DNA from: Candidatus Eremiobacteraceae bacterium
GTDB lineage: Bacteria; Vulcanimicrobiota; Vulcanimicrobiia; Eremiobacterales; Eremiobacteraceae
Length of the DNA stretch: 64,000 bases
Direction: 5' to 3'
Assembly (NCBI GenBank): GCA_035295225.1
Contig: DATGJI010000060.1
Location: 1-64,000 of the forward strand
The notes under the pieces were generated by a model that ran no database searches, had not been told where the DNA came from, and saw only the letters and a list, made by a program, of their open reading frames with translations. Below, piece by piece: positions 36,530-46,635 of the stretch. Numbering within the stretch: position 1 is the first letter of the stretch; every line of letters begins with the position of its first letter. A program made the translations under genes and the position numbers.

Positions 36530-38013
36530 ACAACAAGGGACCGCGGCTACGGTTCGCGCCGGCCCCCACCGGCTCACTCCACGTCGGCGGCGCGCGAACC
36601 GCACTTTTCAACTATCTCTTCGCGCGCAAACACGGCGGCGCGCTGATCCTGCGGTCTGAAGATACCGACAGCGCGCGCTCATCCTTGGAATCGGAAAAAG
36701 TCATACAAGACGATTTGCGCTGGCTCGGCCTCGCATGGGATGAGGGACCGGACATCGGCGGCCCCTTCGCGCCGTACCGGCAAACCGATCGCCGCGACAC
36801 CTACGCGCTGGCCGCGGCGCGTCTCATGGAAGTCGGCCGCGCGTATCCATGCTACTGCACGCCGGAGGAGTTGGACGCGGCGCGCAAAGACGCGGAAGCG
36901 AAAGGATTGCCGCCGCGCTATCCGGGCACATGCCGCGATCTGACCGCCGAGCAGCGCGCCGCGCGAGAGCGGGAAGGCCGAAAGCCGGCATTGCGTTTTC
37001 CGGTGCCGTCGCGAGACATCTACGTCGAAGACCTGATCCGCGGTTCGGTGCACTTCCCCGGCAACACCATCGGCGATTTTGTCATCGTGAAATCCGAAGG
37101 TTTGCCCACCTACAATCTCGCGGCAGTCGTGGACGACGCAGGGATGGAGATAACGCACGTCATCCGCGGCGACGAGCACCTCCCCAATACGCCGCGACAA
37201 GTGCTCTTATATGAGGCGCTCGAGTTGCCGCCGCCGCTCTTCGCGCACGTCTCCATGATCCTCGCGCCGGACCATCAGAAACTCTCGAAGCGGCACGGTG
37301 CAACAGCGGTCGCGGAATATCGCGCCCAGGGCTACCTTCCGGATGCGCTCGTCAACTATCTCGCGCTGCTCGGGTGGTCGCCCGGAGACGATCGAGAGTT
37401 CTTCTCGCTCGCCGATCTGGTAGAAGCATTTTCGCTCGAACGTGTCGGCAAAAGCCCTGCCGTGTTCGATCACGCGAAGCTGCGCTGGTTCAACGCACAC
37501 TATGTGCGCAGGCTGCCCGACGAGCAGCGGATAGAGCTGATCGCAGATTGGGCCGGTCAAAGCCCGGTGGTCGCAACGCTTCCGGCGTTCAGAGATCCTG
37601 CGTGGCGGCGCCTGCTCGACCGCGCGCTCGCAGACCACATCCATGAATTGAGCGATGTGCCGCGCGAGGCAAGCGCGCTCTTCGCGCCCGACGTGGAACT
37701 CGAGCCGTCGATGGCGGACGCGCTTGCCGATCCGGCGGCCCGTGCAATGGTTTTCGAACTCGCCACGCAAGCTGAATCCGCCAAGGACAATGCGCCTGCC
37801 TGGGCAACGGCGGTGAGCCGCGATGCGATCGTGGCGCTCGGCGCGCGCCACGGCCTGAAAGGGAGAGCGCTCTTCCGGCCGGTGCGCGCAGCGGTCACTG
37901 GATCGGAACACGGCCACGAATTGCCGCTGCTGCTCGCGCTTCTCGGGCCGGAACTCGTCGTACGCCGCATCCGCCGGTCGCTCGCGCGGGAGGACAGGCC
38001 GCCGACGGCTTGA
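36526..38013 (+). CDS. gltX: Glutamyl-tRNA synthetase
   Basis: Class I synthetase, 495 aa. The HIGH-like motif is FAPAPTGSLHVGGARTA; the KMSKS loop appears as KLSKRHGA. Also seen are RSEDTDSARS and VIRGDEHLPNTPRQ. Typical discriminating length. It ends 13 nt before the poly-cysteine leader ORF and is upstream of cysE-cysS, matching the Bacillus gltX-cysE-cysS order. Confidence 0.96.
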   Translation: MNNKGPRLRFAPAPTGSLHVGGARTALFNYLFARKHGGALILRSEDTDSARSSLESEKVIQDDLRWLGLAWDEGPDIGGPFAPYRQTDRRDTYALAAARLMEVGRAYPCYCTPEELDAARKDAEAKGLPPRYPGTCRDLTAEQRAAREREGRKPALRFPVPSRDIYVEDLIRGSVHFPGNTIGDFVIVKSEGLPTYNLAAVVDDAGMEITHVIRGDEHLPNTPRQVLLYEALELPPPLFAHVSMILAPDHQKLSKRHGATAVAEYRAQGYLPDALVNYLALLGWSPGDDREFFSLADLVEAFSLERVGKSPAVFDHAKLRWFNAHYVRRLPDEQRIELIADWAGQSPVVATLPAFRDPAWRRLLDRALADHIHELSDVPREASALFAPDVELEPSMADALADPAARAMVFELATQAESAKDNAPAWATAVSRDAIVALGARHGLKGRALFRPVRAAVTGSEHGHELPLLLALLGPELVVRRIRRSLAREDRPPTA

Positions 38014-38026
38014 ACCAAGCGCGGTG

Positions 38027-38098
38027 ATGACAGTGGAGACGCCCACGAACGAACCGACCTGTTGCTGCTGCTGCTGCGGCTGCTGTTGCTGCTGTTGA
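38027..38098 (+). CDS. Poly-cysteine leader peptide (23 aa) upstream of cysE-cysS
   Basis: Short ORF in the gltX-cysE gap. After an ordinary start (MTVETPTNEPT) it has six Cys, one Gly and five Cys, then TGA directly after the last Cys codon: 11 Cys codons (8 TGC, 3 TGT) in 12. ATG is at 38027 (GTG at 38024 in frame); the ribosome site is weak. Leader peptides rich in the regulated amino acid stall ribosomes when that amino acid is scarce, and polycysteine leaders acting as cysteine-responsive attenuators are known in mycobacteria. Location before serine acetyltransferase and cysteinyl-tRNA synthetase genes fits. Function here is inferred; the same bases are also a plain CTG-rich tract. Confidence 0.75.
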   Translation: MTVETPTNEPTCCCCCCGCCCCC

Positions 38099-38184
38099 GC
38101 GAGCGCCGCATGCGCCCGTCTTCCTATTAAGCGCAATCGTACGCGGCCCCGACCGCGCCGGCAAGCAGAGCAGAAGCGAACCCC
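38060..38184 (+). promoter_or_regulatory. Candidate cysteine-responsive attenuator before cysE
   Basis: The Cys-codon tract (38060-38095, many CTGCT runs) can pair with AGCAGAGCAG at 38164-38173, which holds two AGCAG copies 11-21 nt before the cysE ATG, over its likely ribosome site. Small hairpins lie between (GCGC/GCGC 38103-38115; CGCGG/CCGCG 38142-38157), but no T-run. A ribosome stalled in the Cys codons would prevent the long-range pairing and free cysE. This is a model from complementarity, not a demonstrated switch. Confidence 0.45.
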
Positions 38185-38836
38185 ATGCGTCACGAATCGA
38201 TCTTCCGTAAGATAGCCGCAGACTGGCGCGCGTGCTTCGCGCGCGATCCGGCTGCGCGCAATGCGCTCGACGTGCTCTTGAGCTATCCCGGTTTTCATGC
38301 GGTGTTCGCGTATCGTTTCATCCATCCGCTGCAGAGATGGGGCATTCCGGTTCTGCCGCGTCTTCTCGCGAATGTCACGCGGTTCTTCACCGGCGTCGAA
38401 ATCCACCCGGGGGCTGAACTCGGCGCGGGATTGTTCATCGACCACGGAACGGGTGTCGTCATCGGAGAGACCGCCGAAGTCGGCCGCGACTGCACGCTCT
38501 ATCAAGGCGTGACGCTCGGCGGCACGAGCCTGCAGCGCGGCAAGCGCCATCCGACGCTCGAAGACGGCGTGGTGGTCGGAGCCGGCGCCATCATTCTCGG
38601 AGCGATCACCGTCGGTCGAGGAGCAAAAATCGCAGCCGGGGCGGTCGTCGTGAAGGACATTCCACCGGACAGCACGGTTGTCGGCGTGCCCGGACGCGTC
38701 GTCTTCCAAAACGGTAAGAAAGTCGAGGAACCCGTCATCCCACACGTCGATATGCCGGATCCGGAGGACGACGCGATCAAAGCGCTCACGCGCCGGATCG
38801 AGGCGCTGGAAGCCCGCGACCGCAGCGAGGAGTCGC

Positions 38837-38856
<20 letters not shown>
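38185..38856 (+). CDS. cysE: Serine O-acetyltransferase
   Basis: Makes O-acetylserine, the carbon skeleton for cysteine. 223 aa, with an N-terminal helical part and a left-handed beta-helix of hexapeptide repeats. Family blocks are VEIHPGAELGAGLFIDHGTG, VVIGETAEVG, LYQGVTLGGTS and HPTLEDGVVVGAGA. The C-terminal tail is charged. It overlaps cysS by 20 nt. No cysK is visible nearby. Confidence 0.94.
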
Positions 38857-40286
<1,430 letters not shown>

Positions 40287-40300
<14 letters not shown>

Positions 40301-41099
40301 GCCGGAGGCAAGACGCGAGTCTGAATATATCTTCGGCGTTCACGCCGTTGCGGAAGCGATAGCCGCCGGCGAGCCGCTCGAGCGCATCATCGTCGGGAAA
40401 CGGCGTACCGCCGATCGCGAGCTCTCGGTCGTCCTCAAAGAAGCCGCGGCGCGCGGCACGCGCGTTGAAATAGAAGAAGAGGCGATGTTCCGCCGTTTCG
40501 GCGACGCGCGCCATCAACACGTGGTGGCGATCGCGCCGCCATTTCGTTATGCAGAGTGGAGTACGTTGCTCGCCGCGGTCCGCGAGCGGGATGACGCGAT
40601 CGTCGTCGCGCTCGATCACATCGAAGATCCGCATAACGTCGGCGCGATCTTGCGCAACGCCGAGGCCGCGGGCGCTGTGGGAGCGGTGCTGCCGGATCGC
40701 CGGAGCGCGTCCGTCACCGCATCGGTTCGGCGAGCGGCAGCCGGAGCTGCTTCACACTTGGCGATTGCCCGTGTCCCGAACTTGGTCAGGGCGTTCGAGG
40801 ATTTGAAGCGCGAAGGGTGCTGGGTCATCGGCACCGCCGCGGCGCCCGGCACGCCCGACTACACCTCGGTCGATCTAACGGGGCGTTGCGTGATCGTTAT
40901 CGGCGCGGAGGGCAAAGGCATATCCCGCTTGGCTTTGGTGCGATGCGACCTGCTCGCAAGAATCCCGATGCAGGGGAAGATAGCATCACTGAATGCGTCA
41001 TCTGCCTCGGCGATCATGCTCTTCGAGGCGGTGCGTCAGAGGTCGCAACGAAAGCTTGTGACGAGCAGAACAAGCGGTCAAAGCCCCGTCAATCCTTGA
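40287..41099 (+). CDS. rlmB: SpoU-family 23S rRNA 2'-O-ribose methyltransferase (RlmB/TrmH-like)
   Basis: 270 aa. The N-terminal substrate-binding domain opens with YIFGVHAVAEAI. The SPOUT domain has the three motifs LDHIEDPHNVGAILRNAEAAG, IVIGAEGKGIS and IPMQGKIASLNASSASAIML (trefoil-knot SAM site). TTG start at 40287 overlaps cysS by 14 nt. Its position before sigH equals Bacillus yacO. Confidence 0.93.
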
Positions 41100-41124
41100 C
41101 TTCCGCCCTGCGCACACCTATAAT
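41096..41124 (+). promoter_or_regulatory. Near-consensus housekeeping promoter for sigH
   Basis: TTGACT (41096-41101), exactly 17 nt, TATAAT (41119-41124), starting at the very end of rlmB and 58 nt before the sigH start. One mismatch from the vegetative consensus in the -35 box and none in the -10 box. Confidence 0.8.
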
Positions 41125-41181
41125 CACAAAGGATAAAAAGAGGGGCAGAGCCGCTCTAATCATCGGGGGTAGACAACACAC

Positions 41182-41829
41182 TTGGCGGCACTCCATCAGA
41201 CCGAAGAAAACCTAGACTATAGCGAACGCGCCGACGAAGAACTCGTAAATGCAGCGAAATGTGGCGACAATCTCGCCATGGAGTTCCTGCTCAATAAGTA
41301 TAAGAACTTCGTCCGCATCAAAGCGAAAAGCTACTTCCTCATCGGCGCCGACCGAGAGGACATCATCCAAGAGGGAATGATCGGCCTGTACAAGGCCGTT
41401 CGCGACTTCCGCGCCGACAAATTGTCGTCGTTCCGCGCGTTTGCGGAGCTGTGCATCACGCGGCAGATCATCACTGCCATCAAGACGGCCACGCGCCAGA
41501 AGCACATCCCGCTGAACCAGTACATCTCGCTGAACAAGCCCATCTACGACGAAGACAGCGAACGAACGCTGTTGGATGTCATGGCGAGCGCCAAGATGTC
41601 CGATCCCGAGGAACTGGTGATCAATCAGGAAGTCTCGGAAGACATCAAGGAGCGGATCCAGGAGAATCTGAGCGACCTCGAGTCGCAAGTGCTCCTGAGC
41701 TATCTCGAGGGCAAATCGTACCAGGAGATGGCGCGCGACTTGAACCGGCACGTCAAGTCCATCGACAACGCGCTCCAGCGCGTCAAGCGCAAGATCGAAA
41801 AGAACTTGAGCGAAGTCGACCTCTACTAA
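41182..41829 (+). CDS. sigH: RNA polymerase sigma factor, SigH (sigma-30) type
   Basis: 215 aa sigma-70 family protein. Region 2 is nearly textbook SigH (EFLLNKYKNFVRIKAKSY, FLIGADREDIIQEGMIGLYK, ADKLSSFRAFAELCITRQI). Region 4 contains LSYLEGKSYQEMARDLNRHVKSIDNALQRVKRKI. TTG start at 41182 with GGGGG 12 nt upstream. In Bacillus SigH drives the transition to stationary phase. A strong promoter of its own separates it from rlmB. Confidence 0.94.
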   Translation: MAALHQTEENLDYSERADEELVNAAKCGDNLAMEFLLNKYKNFVRIKAKSYFLIGADREDIIQEGMIGLYKAVRDFRADKLSSFRAFAELCITRQIITAIKTATRQKHIPLNQYISLNKPIYDEDSERTLLDVMASAKMSDPEELVINQEVSEDIKERIQENLSDLESQVLLSYLEGKSYQEMARDLNRHVKSIDNALQRVKRKIEKNLSEVDLY

Positions 41830-41842
41830 GACGAAGATGAAT

Positions 41843-41912
41843 GTAGGGCGGACCTTTATGGTCCGCCGTTACGCTCGGACGACACATGTGGGGCGGACCT
41901 TTATGGTCCGCC
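41843..41912. repeat. Hairpin repeat family R1, two hairpins
   Basis: Copies at 41843-41867 and 41888-41912, both with arms GGCGGACC and GGTCCGCC around TTTAT. The first follows the sigH stop by 13 nt. In the second, GGGCGGACCTTTATG provides a ribosome-site-like GGCGGA and the ATG of the following lipoprotein. Confidence 0.93.
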
Positions 41913-42325
41913 TATCCATTTTGTCTCTCTTGGGATTACTCTGCGCATGCGCGGCTTCCGATCCGCTCGATGGCTTCGCATTCACGCCGCCGGCTGGGTG
42001 GACGGCGCTGCCGCCGCACGAGGGTTCGCGGCTTTGGACAAATCCTCGCAATCCGGGTGAAGAAGTGCTCGTGACGCGGCCCGGCGACCTCGCGCCCGGC
42101 GAAGACCGAACCGTTTCCGGCAAACCCGTCACGATTTGCGGCGGTCACCCCGCTACGCTGACGGTGAAGATCGGCTCGGCATTCGGCCAGCCTGCGCGTC
42201 TCGAATCGATCACGGCGATATGGCAGAACGTCCGTATCATGGCCGCGTACATCCGTCCGATGTCGGCTCGCGCGAACCCAAACGCCGAAGCTTCGCTCCG
42301 CTCCGTCTGCCCCCGCTCGATCTGA
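41903..42325 (+). CDS. Small lipoprotein of unknown function
   Basis: 140 aa from ATG 41903, inside the R1 repeat. The first residues MVRLSILSLLGLLCAC form a lipoprotein signal with a lipobox-like LLCAC. A secreted domain follows (FTPPAGWTALPPHEGSRLW), resembling small substrate- or stress-related lipoproteins but not assignable. The upstream in-frame ATG at 41837 would put two translated repeats before the signal peptide and is rejected. Confidence 0.65.
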   Translation: MVRLSILSLLGLLCACAASDPLDGFAFTPPAGWTALPPHEGSRLWTNPRNPGEEVLVTRPGDLAPGEDRTVSGKPVTICGGHPATLTVKIGSAFGQPARLESITAIWQNVRIMAAYIRPMSARANPNAEASLRSVCPRSI

Positions 42326-42350
42326 CGGCCACGCAACGAAGGAACGGTAC

Positions 42351-42375
42351 TGAAGGGGCCGACGCTAGTCGGCCC
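42351..42375. repeat. Hairpin repeat family R2 (GGGCCGAC)
   Basis: Perfect 8-bp inverted repeat GGGCCGAC (42356-42363), loop GCTA, GTCGGCCC (42368-42375), preceded by TGAAG. Two similar elements occur at 57114-57134 and 61568-61600. It lies between two plus-strand genes. Confidence 0.75.
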
Positions 42376-42464
42376 ACTCTAATTCACGCTGGACCGCGCA
42401 GACGTTCCCGACAGGAGCGCGCCGGCGGCTGCGCGGAAGGCGTCAGAAAGTTTGAGAGGCCGGC

Positions 42465-43265
42465 ATGAATACTCGAAAAGAACTTCTCCCGACCGGCGGA
42501 TCGCGCCGGCAACGCACCGCTGAAGAGATCGCCGCGGCATCGACGTTCGACTATCCGGCCACCCAGCTCGGTGTATCCGGCAATATCACGGTCTACTACG
42601 ATCCCTCGCTTGGACCGCCGGGGCTGGCGCTTGCTCAGCAGTTATTGAACGCGATTGTCGGGCCTTACTTGGATATGCAGTCGTTCTTCGGGGTCACGGG
42701 AAGTGCGGCCGACGTCATCGTCGCCCCGCTGAGCGGAAACAACGATGGCACCGGCGGCGCATACCACTACGGTTGCGACTTCACGTCTGGCGGCGTGCTC
42801 TACCTCGACGCGACGTTCGCGAACACGACCGTCAACGCGCTCGATCTCGAGGTAGGGCTCTACGTCGCCGAGTTGAGCGAGTGCTTCATGGGTCTGCAAG
42901 CCGGCGGATGGGGCTGCGGCTCGAGCAACGGTGAAGGCCTATCTCGTTTTTGCGCCGAGGTTGAGACACCCGCGGGCACGCTCGACGCATTTGCCACCGG
43001 GCCCGCATGGGCGAAGGCCGGCTATCCCGATTGGATCTCGCAGACCGAAACAACCGATCAAGACTCGGTCTCAACCGGCTGCGCTATCGTCTATCTCTAT
43101 TGGCTGCGCTCGCTCGGCTACACGATACCGAACATCGTGCAGGCCGCAGGCACAACGCTCTCCGCGAACTACACGACGTTGACGGGCAAGACCACTGCCT
43201 ATCAGGATCTGCGCGCGGCTGTCTCGGCGCTGACCGTCAACTCGGACAATCCGTTTGTCTCTTGA
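42465..43265 (+). CDS. Hypothetical protein, metalloprotease-like layout without zinc motif
   Basis: 266 aa, unrecognised. GAGAGG precedes the ATG. The protein has a basic start without a clear signal peptide, a predicted alpha/beta domain with NITVYYDPSLGPP, and the segment YVAELSECFMGLQ followed by GEGLSRFCAEVE. This layout recalls zinc-peptidase-like proteins in which HExxE would stand at VAELSEC, but the histidine is absent here. Catalysis is therefore doubtful. It is upstream of an ABC exporter pair without overlap. Confidence 0.6.
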   Translation: MNTRKELLPTGGSRRQRTAEEIAAASTFDYPATQLGVSGNITVYYDPSLGPPGLALAQQLLNAIVGPYLDMQSFFGVTGSAADVIVAPLSGNNDGTGGAYHYGCDFTSGGVLYLDATFANTTVNALDLEVGLYVAELSECFMGLQAGGWGCGSSNGEGLSRFCAEVETPAGTLDAFATGPAWAKAGYPDWISQTETTDQDSVSTGCAIVYLYWLRSLGYTIPNIVQAAGTTLSANYTTLTGKTTAYQDLRAAVSALTVNSDNPFVS

Positions 43266-43353
43266 CCACATCGCAAGCCTGTAGTCACACCGCGGCGCGG
43301 CGCCCGAACTCGAGCGCCGAGGACCGCCTCATCGCGTAAGAGAAGCGGCGACC

Positions 43354-44562
43354 GTGCCGTCGCTCGCATGGAAAAACCTGATCGAGGACCGAGGACGGCT
43401 TGCGGTCGCGCTCGCCGGCATCATGTTCGCGGTCGCGCTCATCGCGATCCAGACCGGCATCTACGCCGGTTTCGTCAAATCAGCCGGCTTGCTCATCGAT
43501 GAATCGACGGCAGACATCTGGGTCTGCGCGCAAGACATGCGCTACGTCGAATTGACCCTGCCGATACCCTACGCTGATCTGGACAAGGCGCGCCACGTCG
43601 CCGGTGTCGCAAGCGCCGAACCGATGGTCGTGCGCACGTCGGCATTCAAAGGACCGCAACATCGACTCGAGTTGGTCCGTGTCGTCGGCTTCGATCCGGA
43701 CGGCACGCTTTTCCGCCCGGGCCCCGTGAGTGATGCTGACCTGCGTAAATTACGCGCGAAGAACACGTTTCTGGTAGACCGTGCGAATCTGTCGGCGATG
43801 AATCTGCACGGAATTGGCGACACCGGCGAGATCGGAGACACGACGCTTCGTCTGGTGGCGCTGACGCAAGGCACGCAGCCGATCGTCTCGGCTACGTTGA
43901 TCTATACGTCGCTGCCGAACGAACGGACATACTTGCAGCTTGGACCGGCGATTGATACGAAGTCGTTCAACCCCTTGGCGGCATATTTCGGCTTTCCGGT
44001 CGGCGCGCTCGACACGCTCGGCCCCGATACGTCCTTGAGCTACGTGCTGATACGCGTCAAGCCCGGCGCGGACATCGCAAAAGTACAGAGGGACTTGGAG
44101 CGCGCGCTTCCCGGCACCGACGCGTATACGAAAATGCAGATGGGTGACGTCACCAAGACGTACTGGGAAAAGCGCACAGGTCTCGGCTTCATTCTCGGTC
44201 TTGGCGCCGTCGTGGGCATGATCGTCGGCATGGCCGTCGTCGGCCAGATCCTCTACACGTCGGTCTCCGATCATATCCGCGAGTACGGCACGATGAAAGC
44301 CATGGGCGCATCCGACTGGACGCTGCACAAGATCATCATCACGCAGGCTGTGCTCATGGCCGTCGTCGGCTTCTTACCCGGCATTCTCGTGAGCGAATGG
44401 GTCGCGGCGTTCGCCATGGCGCAGCGCGGGCTGCTCGTTTTGATCTCCCCTGCGGTCGCGCTGCAGGCGCTTGCGATCACGGTGGGCATGTGCGTGCTAT
44501 CCGCCGTATTCGCGATGCAGCGCGTGACGCGTGTCGATCCCGCGATCGTGTTCAAAGCATGA
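43354..44562 (+). CDS. ABC transporter permease, MacB/FtsX (DevC-like) family
   Basis: 402 aa from GTG. One N-terminal transmembrane helix (about residues 15-38), a large extracytoplasmic domain (about 40-275) and three C-terminal helices (GLGAVVGMIVGMAVVGQIL; ITQAVLMAVVGFLPGILV; ALAITVGMCVLSAVFAM), with EYGTMKAMGAS at the coupling helix. This is the DevC/LolC-type mechanotransmission exporter plan. It overlaps its ATPase by 4 nt. Substrate unknown; no membrane-fusion (DevB) gene is adjacent. Confidence 0.9.
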   Translation: MPSLAWKNLIEDRGRLAVALAGIMFAVALIAIQTGIYAGFVKSAGLLIDESTADIWVCAQDMRYVELTLPIPYADLDKARHVAGVASAEPMVVRTSAFKGPQHRLELVRVVGFDPDGTLFRPGPVSDADLRKLRAKNTFLVDRANLSAMNLHGIGDTGEIGDTTLRLVALTQGTQPIVSATLIYTSLPNERTYLQLGPAIDTKSFNPLAAYFGFPVGALDTLGPDTSLSYVLIRVKPGADIAKVQRDLERALPGTDAYTKMQMGDVTKTYWEKRTGLGFILGLGAVVGMIVGMAVVGQILYTSVSDHIREYGTMKAMGASDWTLHKIIITQAVLMAVVGFLPGILVSEWVAAFAMAQRGLLVLISPAVALQALAITVGMCVLSAVFAMQRVTRVDPAIVFKA

Positions 44563-45245
44563 GCACGGCGATGCGGGCGCGCGGGTTACACAAAGTGTAT
44601 GGCTCGGGGCATGCGCGCGTTTGCGCGCTTCAGGACGTCTCACTCGATGTCACGGGCGGTGAGGTGCTCGTGCTCATGGGCCCGTCGGGCTCGGGCAAGA
44701 CGACGCTGCTCTCCGTGCTCGCGGGAATCCTCACGCCGACGACCGGCTCTGTGTACGTCGACGATACGGAAATCACCGCGCTGACGCGGCGAGACGCTGC
44801 GGATTTCAGACGGCGCCATTTCGGCTTTGTCTTCCAAGGGTTCAATCTGTTCGGGGCATTGAGCGCGCGCGAGAACGTGGAGCTGGCGCTGCACCTGAAA
44901 GGCGTTCGCGGCGCCGCGGCGCGCGATCAGTCGCACCATCTCTTACAGAGCGCTGGAATCGGTCACCGTGCAGGTTCGCATCCGCGCGATCTCTCAGGCG
45001 GCGAGAAGCAACGCGTCTCGATCGCGCGCGCGCTTGCGTGCGATCCAAGCGTCGTCTTCGCGGATGAGCCGACGGCATCGCTTGATTCCGAGAGCGGTCA
45101 TGCGGTGATCGCCCTGTTGCGGGCACTGGCGAAAGAGCGCGGGTGCACGGTGTTCATCGTGACGCACGATAGCCGCATTGCCGACGTCGCTGATCGCGTG
45201 GTCTACTTGAGCGATGGGGCGCTAGCGGAACCTGCGGCTCGATAG
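44559..45245 (+). CDS. ABC transporter ATP-binding protein, LolD/DevA type
   Basis: 228 aa nucleotide-binding subunit. Walker A MGPSGSGKTTLL, Q-loop FVFQGFNLF, signature LSGGEKQRVSIARAL, Walker B VVFADEPTASLD and H-loop FIVTHDSR are all intact. ATG at 44559 overlaps the permease stop by 4 nt; the longer frame inside the permease gene is not used. Pairs with the permease as an export or lipoprotein-release system. Confidence 0.93.
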   Translation: MSTAMRARGLHKVYGSGHARVCALQDVSLDVTGGEVLVLMGPSGSGKTTLLSVLAGILTPTTGSVYVDDTEITALTRRDAADFRRRHFGFVFQGFNLFGALSARENVELALHLKGVRGAAARDQSHHLLQSAGIGHRAGSHPRDLSGGEKQRVSIARALACDPSVVFADEPTASLDSESGHAVIALLRALAKERGCTVFIVTHDSRIADVADRVVYLSDGALAEPAAR

Positions 45246-45255
45246 CCGCCAGCCC

Positions 45256-45966
45256 TCACCGTAGTTGCGTGGCGCCCATGTGCGCGAACAGCGCCGATGT
45301 GAAGCGCGCCGGCTGTTCCACCATCGGCAAGTGGCCGCATTTGGTGACCCGCACGAACGTGGCGTCTTTGACGTGTTCGCTCAAGCACGCCCAATCGGTG
45401 CAGTCGCTGACCTTGTCGTCGTCGCCCCAGACCAAGAGCGTGCTGACTTCGAGCTTTCTCAGCATGACCGCGACGTCGAGCGACTGCGCCTCTCGCAGCA
45501 GACGGATCATATTTGCCAGATGCCGCCGGTCGAGAAACAGCCGGAAAGCGTGCTCGATCCGTTCGTCGGCGATCCGCGACCGATCGTGGAATAACCCGCG
45601 AGCGACATCGAACGCGATGCTCCTCGTGAGTTTCCCGAAGGACGCGATGCCGAGAGTTCTGCCGCCCATGGCCGGAGCACCGCTTAAGACGAGCGTTTCG
45701 ACGCGGTGCGCATTGTTAACAGTGTATAGGAGGGCGACCGCGGAGCCCAGCGATGCGCCGAGAATCGTGGCGCGCTCGATCGAGAACTGGTCGAGCATTT
45801 CCCCGAGTTCAACCGCCGCTGCTGCGATGGAGCTGTGCGTCACCGCGATCGGATCGCGCATGGTCACACATGGGTAGCCGGCGGCGATCAATGCGTCGCG
45901 GACTTCTATCCAGATCCAATCGCCCGCCACCAGGCCTGAGAGCATGATGATGGGAGTCCGTGCCAT
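45256..45966 (-). CDS. Alpha/beta hydrolase
   Basis: 236 aa. Nucleophile elbow GASLGSA, acid region WGDDDKVSD and catalytic-type histidine in KCGHLPMVEQP give a complete triad. The oxyanion segment is MLSGLVAGDW. ATG at 45966 is preferred (CCAGG upstream, fold begins at PIIMLSG); an ATG at 46017 would add 17 residues. Substrate unknown. It converges with the ABC ATPase gene over a 10-nt gap. Confidence 0.8.
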   Translation of the reverse strand: MARTPIIMLSGLVAGDWIWIEVRDALIAAGYPCVTMRDPIAVTHSSIAAAAVELGEMLDQFSIERATILGASLGSAVALLYTVNNAHRVETLVLSGAPAMGGRTLGIASFGKLTRSIAFDVARGLFHDRSRIADERIEHAFRLFLDRRHLANMIRLLREAQSLDVAVMLRKLEVSTLLVWGDDDKVSDCTDWACLSEHVKDATFVRVTKCGHLPMVEQPARFTSALFAHMGATQLR

Positions 45967-46150
45967 GCGGCCTGGATAGTAGGTGAACGCGTCAGCGTCA
46001 TAGACGCGGCGAGCCATGCGCCACGGATTCGAATGCCCGTCGGGAGCCACCTTGACGCAATGAAAGTCGCGCGACGTCGAGCGCACAATGGTTCGATCCG
46101 GCGTTGGTGAACGCTCTTTTCGTCCTAGGCTGAATACATTGGAGGATATT

Positions 46151-46549
46151 ATGGCGCAGCGGACGGCCTTTCTCGGCAAGCTCATCGGCATCTACTGTAT
46201 TCTCGCTGCAATCCCGATGGGAATAAACAAGCAAGCCACCATTCAGATGGTGACGGCTCTCGTTCACGACGCCCCGTTGCTGTTCTTCTTCGGTTTGATC
46301 GTCGTCGCCGCCGGTTTGGCGCTGATACTGAGCCACAAAATCTGGTCCGGCGGCGCACTTCCGGTCATCGTCACGATCGTCGGTTGGCTCACGCTGCTGA
46401 AGGGGCTGGCTTTCCTGTTCTTTCCGCCGCCGGCATCGGTCGGGATTGTCGTGTGGGGATCAGCGTACGAGCAGTTCTTCTATGCAGATGTGGGAGCAGC
46501 TCTGCTGCTCGGTATCTATCTGACATACGCGGGGTTCAAACATCGATGA
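46151..46549 (+). CDS. Hypothetical four-helix membrane protein
   Basis: 132 aa with about four transmembrane helices covering most of the chain (KLIGIYCILAAIPMG; LLFFFGLIVVAAGLALIL; LPVIVTIVGWLTLLKGLAFLFF; FYADVGAALLLGIYLTYAGF). A textbook GGAGGA (46141-46146) precedes ATG 46151. It is divergent from the hydrolase. Function not recognised. Confidence 0.75.
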   Translation: MAQRTAFLGKLIGIYCILAAIPMGINKQATIQMVTALVHDAPLLFFFGLIVVAAGLALILSHKIWSGGALPVIVTIVGWLTLLKGLAFLFFPPPASVGIVVWGSAYEQFFYADVGAALLLGIYLTYAGFKHR

Positions 46550-46635
46550 TGCGTCACGGACGCGAAAACGAAGTTTAGCTCAAACAAGCTAACCTTTGCA
46601 AACGGTTATTCCCGTTTCGTCGCGTTTCAAACCAT

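Noticed and set aside
38014-38184. T-box riboswitch before cysE-cysS, as in Firmicutes
   Set aside because: No T-box core sequence or terminator hairpin with a T-run is visible; the poly-Cys ORF is the better explanation.
41837-41902. Earlier ATG for the lipoprotein gene
   Set aside because: It would place translated R1 repeats in front of a normal signal peptide.
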